In this document: piece by piece, positions 21,417 to 32,892 of the stretch
Numbering within the stretch: the first letter of the stretch is position 1
Layout of the letters: every line of letters begins with the position of its first letter
Origin: Fragilaria crotonensis
Lineage: Eukaryota > Bacillariophyta > Fragilariophyceae > Fragilariales > Fragilariaceae
Direction of reading: 5' to 3'
Length of the DNA stretch: 56,051 bases
NCBI GenBank assembly: GCA_022925895.1
Contig: JAKSYS010000402.1
Coordinates: 1 to 56,051, forward strand
Notes under the pieces: model-generated
Database searches by the model: none
Seen by the model: the letters and a program-made list of their open reading frames with translations, nothing else
What the model was told of the DNA's origin: nothing
Program-made: the position numbers and the translations under genes

Positions 21417-24361
21417 ATGGATCCCATGGTGCCCATGGTGATAGATTTTGACGGCTCTATCGTGAACTCACGATTCAATGCCACCGCAAAACCCCATGAT
21501 ATCAGCGGCTACCCAATTGTCATGACTCCCACATCTGCTGAGGATGTGGCCTCTGCCGTCAAGGCCAAGGTGCTGACTAGGTGCGAGATGATTGTATCCA
21601 GTGGCATTCACTCCACGACGAATGATGCTCAGAAAGTTGGGACAGGCGCCATCGTCTTGGACATGCGATATTTCAAGGATATCAAGGTAGTACCCGCTGG
21701 AGATCATCGTCTCAACGTAGAGGTGGCGACAACATTGGGGGAACTAGGACAGTTTCTTGTTGAAAAAGGTGGTGAGTGGTTCCTTCCCCTTGGCGATAAC
21801 CTGTCCAAGAGCGTCGTGTCCACTGTGAAATTAAGCTATGAGGGTCTGTATGTCCGATCCCAAGGTTTGCTCAAAGACTTTGTAAAGAAGATTCACTTCA
21901 TCAATGAAGTGGGCCAGCCGAAGTTTTCTTCAAGTATCGATGATTTGGCAAACTTCAAGGAGAATGTTATCACTAGCTTCGAGTTTGAGTGCAAGATGAA
22001 ACCGAAGTCCCTGTGCTGCATCTGGTTCTGTATTCCCTATACCGAGACAGTCTTCAACAACCTCATAGAGAATGTCCTGCAACAGTCACCATCCTACGAC
22101 CTTCACATTCGTGTACGAAAGGACGTACACGGTATTCCTTTTGTGTGTGCTACTGTCGCTTGCAACGGTAACTTCGACGCTAAAGATTGCATTGTTGAAT
22201 ATCTGACCAATTGCGAGAATGGCACGATGAGGGAATGCAATAGCACGAAAGAGGTTGTTGAGGCATCTCTGGAAGCTGGGTTCAGCGGAGGCCTGGAATA
22301 CTATAACCTTGATTGCACAATGCATGTCCGCGAGCTATTGCAAGGGAAGGAAGGGCAATTTTGCAAGCTCGTGGAAGCTGCCTTCGGCGATGATAATTAT
22401 GGCATTTTTTGCTCTGAAGATGAAATAATTGCGGGTGTGAGCCCTGACGTTAAGATGATAGCTGGCGTGAGGCTGACCGCGACAGGCGGCGTCGAGGCAC
22501 AAGTTTATTTGTACACGGCAAAGGAGATGAGTAAGCGCGAGCGTGAGCTCAAGAAATTTGTCGAACTTGTCATGGTGCCACCCGCAGTCCCTCTGGAAGA
22601 AGCTTCTCTTCCTCCTTCCTTTGAAACGCACCCCGCGTCCTTGCGAAGTGAACGCGAGAGAGAGCTCAAGCTAATCAAACAGGTCAAAACTCCCGAAACG
22701 CAACACGGATCTGACATTCTTTCACCAAAATACCTCATGAAAAGCGCTTCTGTGCCGTCACCAAGAATCCCGAATTTCACTGGCAAAGTGTATTTGAAAA
22801 GTCATCGTGAATACGCTACTAGTACACATCAATATGCGACTTCCTCGTACCCAGATGATCAAAAGCGCATGTCGCCGCACATGGCAGCTTATCCCATGGA
22901 TGTCAAAGATGTGATGGCTGCGGTCTTGTACGCAAAAGGACAGAATAAAAAGATTGTCACGCGAAGTGGTGGTCACCAATACTGCGGTTTATCATCGGGT
23001 GGCGACGACACCATCTTGCTCATCATGGAAAAGTTTAACAAGCTCGAGGTACGAGGCAACATTGCCGTAGTGGGTCCCGGATGCCGCCTCGTCGACTTGG
23101 CCAAGGCGTTCAAGCAAAAGGGCGTAACGATTCCCCACGGAGAATGCCCTTTTGTCTGCATCGGAGGTCATGTTCAAACAGGTGGATTTGGTCACCTTTT
23201 GCGTAGTTTCGGTCTTGCGCTCGACCATGTCAAGTCTTTTGATATGGTTCTATCCAATGGCACATTGAAGACATTCTCCAGAGAGGAACGCGATGATCTC
23301 TATTGGGCCGTCCTTGGTGGAGGGCCAGGAAGCTTCGGTGTGATCACCGAGATTAGGTTCGACTGCATTAGGGATGTTGATCACCCAAAATCTTTTGGAT
23401 ACAATGGAGTCTTCTATTTTAAGGAAGATGTTTTCAAACGCGCAATGCAGGAACTTGCAAGTTGGGGACGCAAGATCTACGACTCCGATGCCAATTTTCC
23501 GGAAGATGTCGACCTCGTGTTGTCGGTTACGTCACACAGCTGGAATCCGTTTCGACCATTTCCGGTTATGCTTTTGGAAATGGTTCATGGCAACTTCAAG
23601 GGAGTGGCTCAGACAGAGGACGAAACCGACCAAGCCCGCAAGGTATTCGAAGAAACGCTGGGCAATATCGAAACAAAACCACTATTACTGCCTTATGATG
23701 AAAAGCGCTCGAGATTCCTGTCTGATATGTCCGATTCGTTCGTGCGGCAAGTTTTTTCTGGCACAACGTTCTTTGGAGATCAGGGTCGTGAATTCTCGTT
23801 TCCGTACTTGAAACGGCTCAACGTGTTTGAGAAGCCATTGACCTCAGAGTTCGTCAATGATTTCACCACATTGGTTGACGAAGTGATCAATGGCCCTGAT
23901 CGTGGAAACATAAAAGTCGTCGTCCAGATGTTTCTCGGTGGCGGACAGGTCAGAAAACTAGGCGGCGAGCAGTCGAACAACTCCATTTCTGGTCGAAATT
24001 ACACGGTTGGTGTTGTGTTTGACATTTTTTACAACGATAAAACGGACGGAATGAAAGCCAAGGCAGAAGATTTTCAAAGAGGATGGGAGATCTAGTTTAT
24101 AGGGAGTTAGATGGTGGAAGAGAAATTCGAATGCAATGGGGATCGTTTGGAATAACAAACATGAATGACGTGTGGGAGTACTACTACGACGATAAAGCGC
24201 ACTATGAAAAGCTGCAGAAAATCAAGAAAGAAACAGACCCGGGGGATATGTTCCATACTAGCTTCACGGTGCAGCTCCCTCCTGCTGACTTGGAGAGTCA
24301 AAGGCGCCTCCACGGCGACACTGACGGCAGTGATAGCAACAAGAAACGGAAGACTAAGTGA
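21417..24361 (+). CDS. Berberine-bridge-type FAD oxidoreductase with two FAD-binding units; one frame break
   Basis: Long flavoprotein related to BBE-like oxidases that oxidise alcohols, sugars or alkaloids. Residues 1 to about 440 resemble a degenerate FAD-binding domain (SGIHSTTND, VEVATTLGELGQFL). Residues about 460-890 form a full second unit with both covalent flavin anchors: His520 in RSGGHQY and Cys577 in HGECPFVCIGGHVQTGGFG. The frame from 21417 stops at 24093-24095, but the C-terminal BBE segment (YYDDKAHYEKLQKIKKETDP, then DMFHTS) continues in the +2 frame from about 24080 to 24361. A single indel or tiny intron near 24078 would join them. The full product would be about 980 residues, nearly twice the usual length. 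No signal peptide is seen. Substrate unknown. Confidence 0.8.
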
Positions 24362-24701
24362 TGATGTGTTGAGTGTATCGATCCCGCGCTGCGTGCATGC
24401 AACAGCAAAGCATTCAACACAATACGAAAGAAAAACAATCTATAATCCGTAGCCAGGTACGACTCTCATCGGAAGTGCGAGTGTAACGCATAGGCTCTTC
24501 ATTGTGCTTCTGTAGCATTACATACGACTACACGTAATCTGGAGTACAGCAATACATCAAATTGCGGCTCCCGGAAGTGCCAAGTGAACGCTTGTTGTTT
24601 TGTACTTGAAATGCCAGTAGCCAGTAGCGAATACTCGTTTCGTACTGCATGCTACGCCGTTCTACTATCATACTTGTAGTGCCAGGTATGCAGGCGGAAT
24701 T
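24362..24701. other. Intergenic region up to the retrotransposon
   Basis: 340 bp downstream of the flavoprotein gene. No gene seen. The last five bases (24697-24701, GAATT) are the left copy of the retrotransposon target duplication. Confidence 0.6.
24697..24701. repeat. Target-site duplication, left copy (GAATT)
   Basis: Identical to 48970-48974, directly abutting the outer ends of the two LTRs. Confidence 0.95.
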
Positions 24702-24957
24702 TGTTAAACATTCCGTATCGCCCTACATATTTTTACATTATCCCTATCCCTAATTACTGACGCCCGAGTGCACAGTAAAACAATACATCGATGCTCCAGT
24801 AACCAGTGCGACACTACACGACTGGAATCAAAACTCACGTCGATTCAAATCATGTTCATCTCGTTCCTCGAGTTTGTACATTGATTTTCAAACGACGCTC
24901 AACGCCTCGTTTACGAAAAACAACGCAGCCGTACGCTGCTGACCGTGATTGATATGA

Positions 24958-24989
24958 GGAGTGTTCCTGATTGTTCCAAGGAACACTCC
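24958..24989. repeat. 11-bp inverted repeat in the LTR
   Basis: GGAGTGTTCCT (24958-24968) and AGGAACACTCC (24979-24989) with a 10-nt spacer, about 200 bp upstream of the TATA-like box; the same structure is present in the 3' LTR. It may be a regulatory-protein site or a transcript hairpin. Confidence 0.75.
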
Positions 24990-25165
24990 CCTTCAATCAG
25001 ACCTCTCATTTCGGTCGCCCTTCATTTCTTCCCACAATTGTCAATTTTTCATATTTTAGTGTCACTCACCTTTTTACTTACTGCACATATTTTTCGCACG
25101 ATGATGATGATCGACCATGACGCGTTTTTACCCGCCGTCGTCATGACATCATATACACCGTGCTG

Positions 25166-25174
25166 TATAAATAT
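25166..25174 (+). promoter_or_regulatory. TATA-like box of the 5' LTR
   Basis: TATAAATAT lies about half way through the LTR, a plausible position for the start of the retrotransposon transcript. Identical in the 3' LTR. Confidence 0.5.
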
Positions 25175-25599
25175 TAGTAGCCAGTACGACGGTACTCACT
25201 ACAACGACAATACAGCACAACACGGCGACCGGTACAACAGTACCTTTCGCACACAACTTCCTCTGCCCGTCGATAGTACGCGCACGTCTGAGTTTAACGT
25301 TACTGTACATAACGATAAACCATTAGACAGTGCCCACTATACGACACGCGATATTTCTACTAGTCAGTCTCTCGCACATTCATGTAGCGACAGAACGACA
25401 GATAGTACACATATCGTAATCTGTAGCGGTAGACAGCACTGCGTAGCTGTACCGTTTATAGATGAACTATGCAGTAGTCAGTGTCGTACTAGACACTCAC
25501 CTACTGGGGGCGTACCCCGTAACGGTTACGTCCTGGTTCTTAACCCGAACCCTATGCCGACCTGCGCGTCGCTAGGTTCCGTTAACCCGAACCATATCA

Positions 25600-25617
25600 T
25601 GGTTGCTCGCCAGACCT
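25600..25617 (+). other. Candidate primer-binding site
   Basis: TGGTTGCTCGCC starts immediately after the LTR terminal CA. TGG pairs with a tRNA CCA end, as expected for minus-strand priming. I cannot name the tRNA; it does not match the usual initiator-Met site of many copia elements. Confidence 0.55.
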
Positions 25618-25874
25618 CTGTCCTGGCCCATATCCTGGACGGTCGCCGGGTTCCCTCCCCGGAAACTCCGACCTGTCTCAATTTAAATCTGGTGCCTAGC
25701 ACCGATTTAAATTGCTCTAACCCTTGTTCTTTTTCATTCCAGCCCTCACCCAATACCAGCAGTACATGTCCCTACTGCTGGGAGAAAGAAATTCTCATTC
25801 CTTGCGCTCACTTTTTTTTGCAAAACTGTTCTCACACAACTAACACTTCATCCTCAACTTTTGCAACACTCACC

Positions 25875-28815
25875 ATGGCCAACCCAGCGCCCACCCGTTC
25901 GCCTCCAACCAAGGCCAACCCTCCCTCCGCCCATTGTGTGAAGCCTACGAAGCACATGGCGAACTACGTCGCCGCCGACGGCGATTTTGCAGCTCCTTTT
26001 GATGCACTCAAAAATGCTGTTCTCCCTTGCAACACTTCAAACATCTATGTTGCAACTTCTAACCACTTCACTAACACTTATCCTACAGCTGGAACTAACA
26101 CCTTCACGCCCAAGAAGAGCACCAACAAAGCTCCAGGCGATTTTCAGCGCGCTCGCACGGCCCTGACTCCCGAGCAAGAGTCCGCCGCGATCTCGCGTTT
26201 CCTTGCACTCGTCGAGCAAGAACGCGCCCAAGACAACAAGACCAGGGTTACCTACGCCTGCAAACCCTCCAACGAAGCAGGATCTACCGAAATGGGTCGC
26301 TCCCATTCTATTTCCAACGCAAACGGCGCCACCAACGACATCGAAGCCGCCGAACCCAAAAATGACAACGACGACGACGCGCGCAATAACACTCCTTCCA
26401 CCTCCCTCCCGCGCCAAGAAGACTCCCTACTCGCCTCCTACAAAAGGCCTATCAAGAAACAACGTGTTAGCTTTGATACCAAAGTTGCAATCATCAAGAA
26501 CAAGCACTACAATGAAGTCGCGAAATGCGACTCTTTCAAGATCCCGGCGTTTGACGCCGAAGACCTCTCCAACGACAAGAGGGGTACCATTCCAACCGCC
26601 TTTGACAGTGCTTTCCAATGCACTTCTCCAATCCGCAATCCGACGATTACTCGTAGAGAAATCGTCGAATCCGCGAAGCCCATCAAGTTATTTCAAGAAA
26701 ACGCACGTTTCACTACCGTGCTCCCCGAAGACGCTCTCCCCCGAGAATTCTGACGACGCCATCCTCTCCGGCGACGAAAGAGCTTTCGAACAAGACCTCA
26801 CTGACCTTAATCCGCCAGAAATTGGCGGAGAACGAGACGAAACAGTGACGGCAACAATGGATGACAACCATTCCAAAAAACGCAAATTCATGTATGGCGC
26901 CGACAACGAGTATACACCCGCGACGCCAGAACATGTGGTTTTTCCTCCTGGTACTGTTTTTACGGCGGTCTCTACGACAGACGAACAGTTCTTTCGCGAG
27001 TACTGCCCTTCTACGCCTGGGCACGCTACGCGCTTCTTCCCACACCGCATCAATGCGGTCATACACGGCGGCACAGTGTTCTTCCCTGGGACTCCGCCCA
27101 GCACAACCTCCGGCCGCACTCGCGGCATTTCAGTCACCAGTCTCCCCGACGAGAACACCCCCGTCCACGGTGACGCCATCAATGGCCCCGGTCACAACGA
27201 CGGCATTGGTCCGATGTCCGAGCGCGATCCCGGAATCGAAAATGCCGTTAACCCCAACTTCAACGACGACATTTGCGAAAATGTCCTTGCTGTAGTTAAC
27301 ATGTCAGCCAATACCTCTATCTACTCGCCGCCTGCGCTGAGTAGTAGACGTAGCGTGCATTTGTACATGCCTGAACTCACACGTACGTCATGTCCTACTC
27401 ACACTGCCCTCACAGACGGAATCCGAACAAAACCAATGGACGAAATATTCATCAAGACTCCTCCCCAGGACGAAAAATCGAAATTCCCTACGTCGAATTG
27501 CCCTCCCACGGACACCACCCACGCGTCTGTGGACATGCTGACGTCTACGTTTCCAGCACAGCCACACGCAATGTCCGCCTTCCATCGCCCGGACACCAAG
27601 ATCTACGGTGAGACAGACAAGACGAACAAGAAAACTACCCGCTTTTCGTCAGTCACATATCACAATTTTTCATCCAAGAAAACTGCAGCCCCTACAAACT
27701 GCAACCCCTTTTATTTTCAACCCATCTCTGAAGACCCTCATATTTTTCATCCCATCGTCGACAGCGACGACTACGAGACATCATCTACCGCGTGCAACGC
27801 CTCACGTCTCATTCAAGACCCTGAAGCTTTTAGGATCCCAACGCCCTTCAGCTTCGACAGACATCCATCTCCCTTCACGTTTGCATCCGAAACTTTTTCG
27901 CCTTTATTCTCCCACTTCACCGCCACCGACGGCGCCTACGACTGCCTTTCTACGACTACAGGCATCACCAACTTCGTCGAAGCCATGTCAAGTGATCACC
28001 CTACGGATCCCTACCGACTTGACACTCCGTTTGTCCCCCTACCGACAGACAGCACATTGGACCCAATCCACCATGTGCCCTTCCTGCAGCACTCCTCTGA
28101 GCTTGACTCAAGGACTAACCCTCATGCTGCCCTCTTATATTACCCTGATGCAACTTTACAGGATAATGTTAATGGGCCGGTCACCATGCGCAATCTACCT
28201 GCATGCGTTGACGTTAGCATCACCGCTGCATCCTTCTGCCTCCGATACATCCAATCGGACGCCGCGACCAAGAAATGTATCCGTGACCTCACTACGGACC
28301 ACCTACGTCATTTCTTCCGCGAACTTCACCCCGTCCTAACTGTGGATCATACAACTATTGCTGACAATGATGACAGCATTGAGTACATCCAATGTATGCA
28401 ACACACCTTGAACAGGACTACCAACTTAGTCATGGACAATTTACCTGCTGAATTGCTCCAAACTAACTTCCCAGATGGCACCCCTGCCTCTTATCTGAGT
28501 CTCCTGACTGATCATGAGCCAGACACCCCAGGCCATGAATGTGCCCTTGCCATTCTCTATGCCTTCAAGACACTGCATCTTGTTCACTTTCTGACCTACC
28601 CTTCAAGTCAAGATTCCACTTTCAAGTTTATGCCACATGACCTCTCTGACATCATCCGGAATGTGCCATCCTTTGCGACAGCACTGCGTTTATTTCCCAA
28701 CCGAAGTAATTTCAGAGACGTCCCCTGCATTCATTCACACTTTCTTTCAGGACCAGCAAGTTGCTTCCAACCCCTTCGACAAGCGACAAGACAGCCAACG
28801 CTCATCCTACAATGA
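25875..28815 (+). pseudogene. Extra retrotransposon reading frame upstream of gag, function unknown
   Basis: ATG 25875 in a good context (caccATGGCC) opens a Pro/Thr/Asn-rich protein that reads to 26753. The coding-like sequence continues in the +1 frame from about 26735 to 28815, and in another frame from about 28755 to a stop at 29048-29050. Together they give over 1,000 codons with no similarity I recognise and many charged, disordered-looking stretches. It is unusual for a copia element to carry this much coding sequence before gag. It may be an N-terminal gag extension, an accessory gene, or an older captured segment. Frame changes suggest decay. Confidence 0.5.
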
Positions 28816-29046
28816 GCATCCTACCAACTTTGGCTCAACTTCACTATTTGCCTTCACTTATTCTCCGCTTGTGAACGGCTTTGGTGACCCATCTCCCGAA
28901 GTCCCACCTAGAAGCTCTCTAGCTGCTAGGTCCCTCATCTCAGCTGCCCTCCAACACCATGCATCTCTCTCTACCAAGGTCACCAATGGTGATGACCCAG
29001 ATTTGCAACCTACCAACATCATTCTTGGAGCCCTACCCCAGCTGAC

Positions 29047-29826
29047 ATGATCTTCAACTACCATTGCTCTGCCTTCCCAATGGCTACTCTACCTACAACT
29101 GAGCAGCTCAATGGCAACACTACCTATGCAATGAACCCTGCTACCACCCTAGCAGTGAACTTTGTGATTTGTCGAGATATATCTCCAAATTACCTCCAAG
29201 AGATCGACATCCCCGCTGGAAACCATCAATATTCCTCGGACAAGTCCCACTTCATCCCAATTTCTACCAACACCTACAACTACTCGATCGACTTTCTACC
29301 AGATCATGAGTATCTACTCTTCCGTGTTGTCAAGACTCTCGATGTTATCGATCCCCAACGTGTGCTACCGCAGACCCCAGAACCATCCAATGTTCTCATC
29401 TTCCAAGGTACACACTCAGAGAACCCATCCTACACCTCTGGATCTCAAGTTGAACTGCCTATTCCAAAGGAAGGAGCACACACCTTCCCTATCATCTATG
29501 ATTCTGGCAATCTGCCCATCATTTTTGATCACAGAAATGGCAATGTTGAACCCTACACTTCAACCACAGTTCAAGCCCTTTTTCAGACTCAAGCTTGCAT
29601 TCCTATGACTGCAAACTATGAAGCAAATCAATGGGCATGTCCTAACAATCCCAGTCAACTTTGGCGCCAGTCAAACCCTGTCCACCATGTTGTTGATGAT
29701 CCTCACACTGTTCCCTTGATCTTGCTATCAGACTTATCAAGTTATCACCACGAAACGTGGATCCGACAATGTCTACCGCGCTTGGGCCTTGCCACATCTT
29801 CAAGACGCCCTCCAAAAGCCGGCTGA
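29047..29826 (+). pseudogene. Second upstream retrotransposon reading frame, unknown
   Basis: ATG 29047 overlaps the stop of the preceding frame (ATGA), so the two frames abut. 259 residues with no domain recognised. The stop at 29826 overlaps the start of the gag-containing frame, which is shifted by one and has no ATG of its own there. The arrangement suggests one original polyprotein broken by indels, or programmed frame changes. Confidence 0.45.
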
Positions 29827-31453
29827 TCAGATCAAACACAATCGCTTTTCATTTCTCTGGCAACAGCACAATCACCCAGAATACCCATACACAAACAAGA
29901 CTCCAGAATTACTCCTTAATGTCATTCCTGGTGAGTCCAGTTCCTTGTGTTCTGACAATGAAAGCACAGCCAAATCTATTACTTGCAACTCACTTATCCC
30001 TCCTGGCCACAGACACAATGATGTGAATGTAGCAACAGAGGATAATTGCAATGTAATTAGATATGAATTGGAAAAACAACAATGTCCTCTTGAACACAAT
30101 GCATTAGTTGTTCTAACACGCAGATCATCGCTTCTACCGGAAAACAACCCGGGAATCGAACCTGCAACCCCCAATCCTGAAAACTCAGACAGTTCTACCG
30201 AAATTGACGAAACAGAACATGAAACGTCAGCAATTCCTGAAAACTCACCCATTTCTGACACTCCTGCCCCTTTTATTGACACTTCGCCACAAAATCCGAC
30301 AGAAAATCCGTCGAATCCCTTGCAGCGTCTGTCACGTGCAGTCGGACAAATTCTAACACCAAAAACCCCCTTGTCCGACACAGCAGACCAAACCCAGCCT
30401 CCACCCGCTGAAATTGTTCCCAAAACACCAACGTCAAGACCAAACGCTCCGTTACCGACAAAACGCTCAGAAACTCACCCAACGTTCGCTTACCCGCCAA
30501 GACAAGAGACATTCTTCGACAACGACGACCAAGACGACGAACAAGAAGACGACAACGGACCGCCTCAGATTCCCTTAGGTTCTCCTGATGCCCTGACTTC
30601 ATCAACAAGAACCGACTTCACATATCCTCCGATTGAAGATCTGACAAGAACGCTCCTGAAATACGCCAAGACTGCAAACCTTCGAAAGCTGAACTATCCA
30701 AGTGATCTTCTCCAACGACGACGTCAGTTCAATGCCTTTATGGACAACCTTCGAATTGTTTGCAACATATCCCCATGGACACGCAATGTCTTTGACCTCT
30801 GGCCAAAGCAAATCAGCTACTCCCATCCATGCATTGGCACAGCACTCTACAACCTGATCTTCACCAACATCAGTGATCCTTGCCAGAAGCACATCATTGA
30901 CTGTCCACCTGATGCCAGAACTGCCATTCTGACTCTAAGACGTCATTGTGCTCCACTCACCCAAGATCACATTGAACGCACGCGCGAATCCTTCTACTCG
31001 ATCAAACAAGGTCACCAAGAAGTTGCGACATCATACTTGAATCGCATTCGGACTCTAACGCGCGACTGCTATCATGCCGGTATCCCTAACACCGATGCCG
31101 ACATTATCAAGCGAACCATCCGTGGCGGCAGCAATCACCACTTTTATGCTGCTTCCTACCAACGTTTTGACGCCGACATCCGTCGAGCTGAGTTGAATGA
31201 CGAAGAACTACCCACTTTTGCGGAACTTGAGAGCCACCTGCTGAACATCGACGACTCGCGTGGACTCACTCTCCCTTCCCAAAATCAACGCAATTACAAC
31301 CAGCATGCAAATTCTGCACGTCAACCGTTTTCAAACCAATCCTCTCGCCCTCGCCAAGGCACAACACGCGTTTTCACACCACGCCAACAACATGCCTTCA
31401 GTTCTATGATGCGACCGTACACTGCTTCAAACAACAGACCACCGCATCGACCA
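29789..31453 (+). pseudogene. gag: gag, 5' part (interrupted by the nested transposon)
   Basis: Structural capsid-like protein of the retrotransposon. An acidic Pro/Thr-rich N-terminal part is followed by a gag core from about 30610 (YPPIEDLTRTLLKYAKTAN, then HIIDCPPDARTAILTLRRHC and the FYSIKQGHQEVATSYLNRI block), then a Gln/Asn/Arg-rich segment. The frame continues into the nested transposon as an artificial tail to 31633. The remainder of gag, with the zinc knuckle, resumes at 43712 in the same frame once the insertion and one CA are removed. Confidence 0.85.
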
Positions 31454-31496
31454 CATCAGAAGGTTGGGGCTTTTACAGTTGGACATAAATGGTACA
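31454..31496. repeat. Left terminal inverted repeat of the nested transposon
   Basis: Ten perfect bases (CATCAGAAGG), then 21 of 33 positions matching the complement of the right end, without gaps. Confidence 0.75.
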
Positions 31497-31822
31497 ATTT
31501 TGTAGTTTTCAATGGTACATTTCCTACAAAACTTCACATGTCTACAGTACATGCTGTAAAAAATTGTATCATTTTGAATTTGAATGAATCTTTTTTGTTT
31601 GGCGCGTCACAAGTGCTACACATGACAAACTAACATCGCGTTTCCGTTACACTTTTCTTCCCTCCCCACCGGCAGTGATTTCCCGCCCCCCACAGATGTT
31701 ACGACTATGTATAAAATACACTCCAATGATAACAATCCACAGTCGTTATTTAAAAGAATGCACACTACCTACATAACGATCTCACCGCTCACTCCATTGC
31801 CTTACTCACAAGATCAGCATCG

Positions 31823-32308
31823 ATGAATCCACCAGGCCGCAGGAACACTGACACACATTTGTCTGCTGATGGCAAGAAGCGAAAACACTCTAATCACTCT
31901 TGCACCACACTGAAGGAACGCTGTCCCTCCTGTGGTCGAGAGGTCAAGGTTGGTCAAATGTCACGACACCTTTCCACCAATCAGCAATGCGTTGAGGACT
32001 ACCCCAGGGATGGTGTCCCTGAATGCACCAACACCATTGTTCGTGCAAGTGTTCCAGCAAGAACTGCAATTGAGGGACAATGCCTCCCGGACTCAAACAG
32101 GCACACCACCTCTCACTCCATCACAAACAGATTTGTGGAACCAGTTGACTCTGTCACACCATTCTTTCCCGTACCGATGATGATTTTCCAATTGAATCAT
32201 ACAATGATGAGGATGTTCCACCAAGTGAATATCATGATCGCACCATATCTGAAATCCAGCCCAGCACCACAACACAAGCAGAACAAGTCCACTTCACCAC
32301 CACCCTAG
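31823..32308 (+). CDS. Transposase N-terminal zinc-finger region
   Basis: 161 residues from ATG 31823. A zinc-binding pattern CPSCGREVKVGQMSRHLS followed by C (C-x2-C, H, C) matches the N-terminal finger of Plavaka-type transposases, which probably binds DNA. After about 32170 the better coding frame is another one (DDDFPIESYNDEDVPPSEYH), so the true product probably continues into the transposase body through frame breaks or introns. It is best read as the N-terminus of the transposase rather than a separate gene. Confidence 0.6.
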   Translation: MNPPGRRNTDTHLSADGKKRKHSNHSCTTLKERCPSCGREVKVGQMSRHLSTNQQCVEDYPRDGVPECTNTIVRASVPARTAIEGQCLPDSNRHTTSHSITNRFVEPVDSVTPFFPVPMMIFQLNHTMMRMFHQVNIMIAPYLKSSPAPQHKQNKSTSPPP

Positions 32309-32892
32309 CAGACGATACCATCCCCTCTCAACAGGATGGGACCACTGACTGTCACTCTACAGGCCAGGCTGACGACTCCTTGCTTGCCGCATACGAAGGA
32401 GCCATCACCAGTATGAATGATGGGGCTTGTCACTATCACTTTTTTCTCGTGAAGAACAGGTCCAAATTGACCTCCTGCAGACATTAAACAGACTTGGTGC
32501 TCCAATGAAGGCTTATGAGGAGGTGATGAGATGGGCTACGAGGTCAGTCCAGCAAGGACACAACTTTGCGATGCACAGTTGACATCACGCAAGACATTAG
32601 TTTCGAAACTCAGTGCGCGTCTCAGTCGAGTTGCCCTTGAGCCCATACGTGCAGACCTGTATCTTCCATATTCAAATGTTACAATAAGCATCGTTTACTT
32701 CAACGCTTCAGCTGTGTTCACTGACCTACTTTCCTGTCCCCAGTTGAACCGTGATGAGAATTACATCTTCCATGGTGACTTCAACCCTGATCACAGTCCC
32801 TTTGCCATCCCCTCTCGAAATGTTATCGGAGACATCAATACTGGTCGCTCTATCACTACACTCACAGAAAGCTCTGTCAAAATCCCAACGAC

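Larger units (their letters stand above)
24702..25599 (+). repeat. 5' LTR (898 bp)
   Basis: Begins TGTTAAACATTCC and ends ACCATATCA. By eye it matches 48072-48969 at 895 of 898 positions. Differences lie in ctcatttcgg/ctcattttgg, acctttcgc/acctctcgc and atgccgacc/atgccaacc. It holds a TATA-like box and an 11-bp inverted repeat. A frame remains open across most of it (24954 onward) into the internal region. Confidence 0.95.

Noticed and set aside
24958-24989. Canonical heat shock element in the LTR
   Set aside because: TTC and GAA blocks are four bases apart rather than two, so it does not fit the standard element.
26688-27182. 164-codon minus-strand frame in the retrotransposon
   Set aside because: Antisense shadow of the upstream retrotransposon frame.
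29490-29530. DSG in FPIIYDSGNLPIIFDHRN as a second protease site
   Set aside because: Surrounding sequence does not fit a retroviral-type protease, and a clear protease lies at about 44360.
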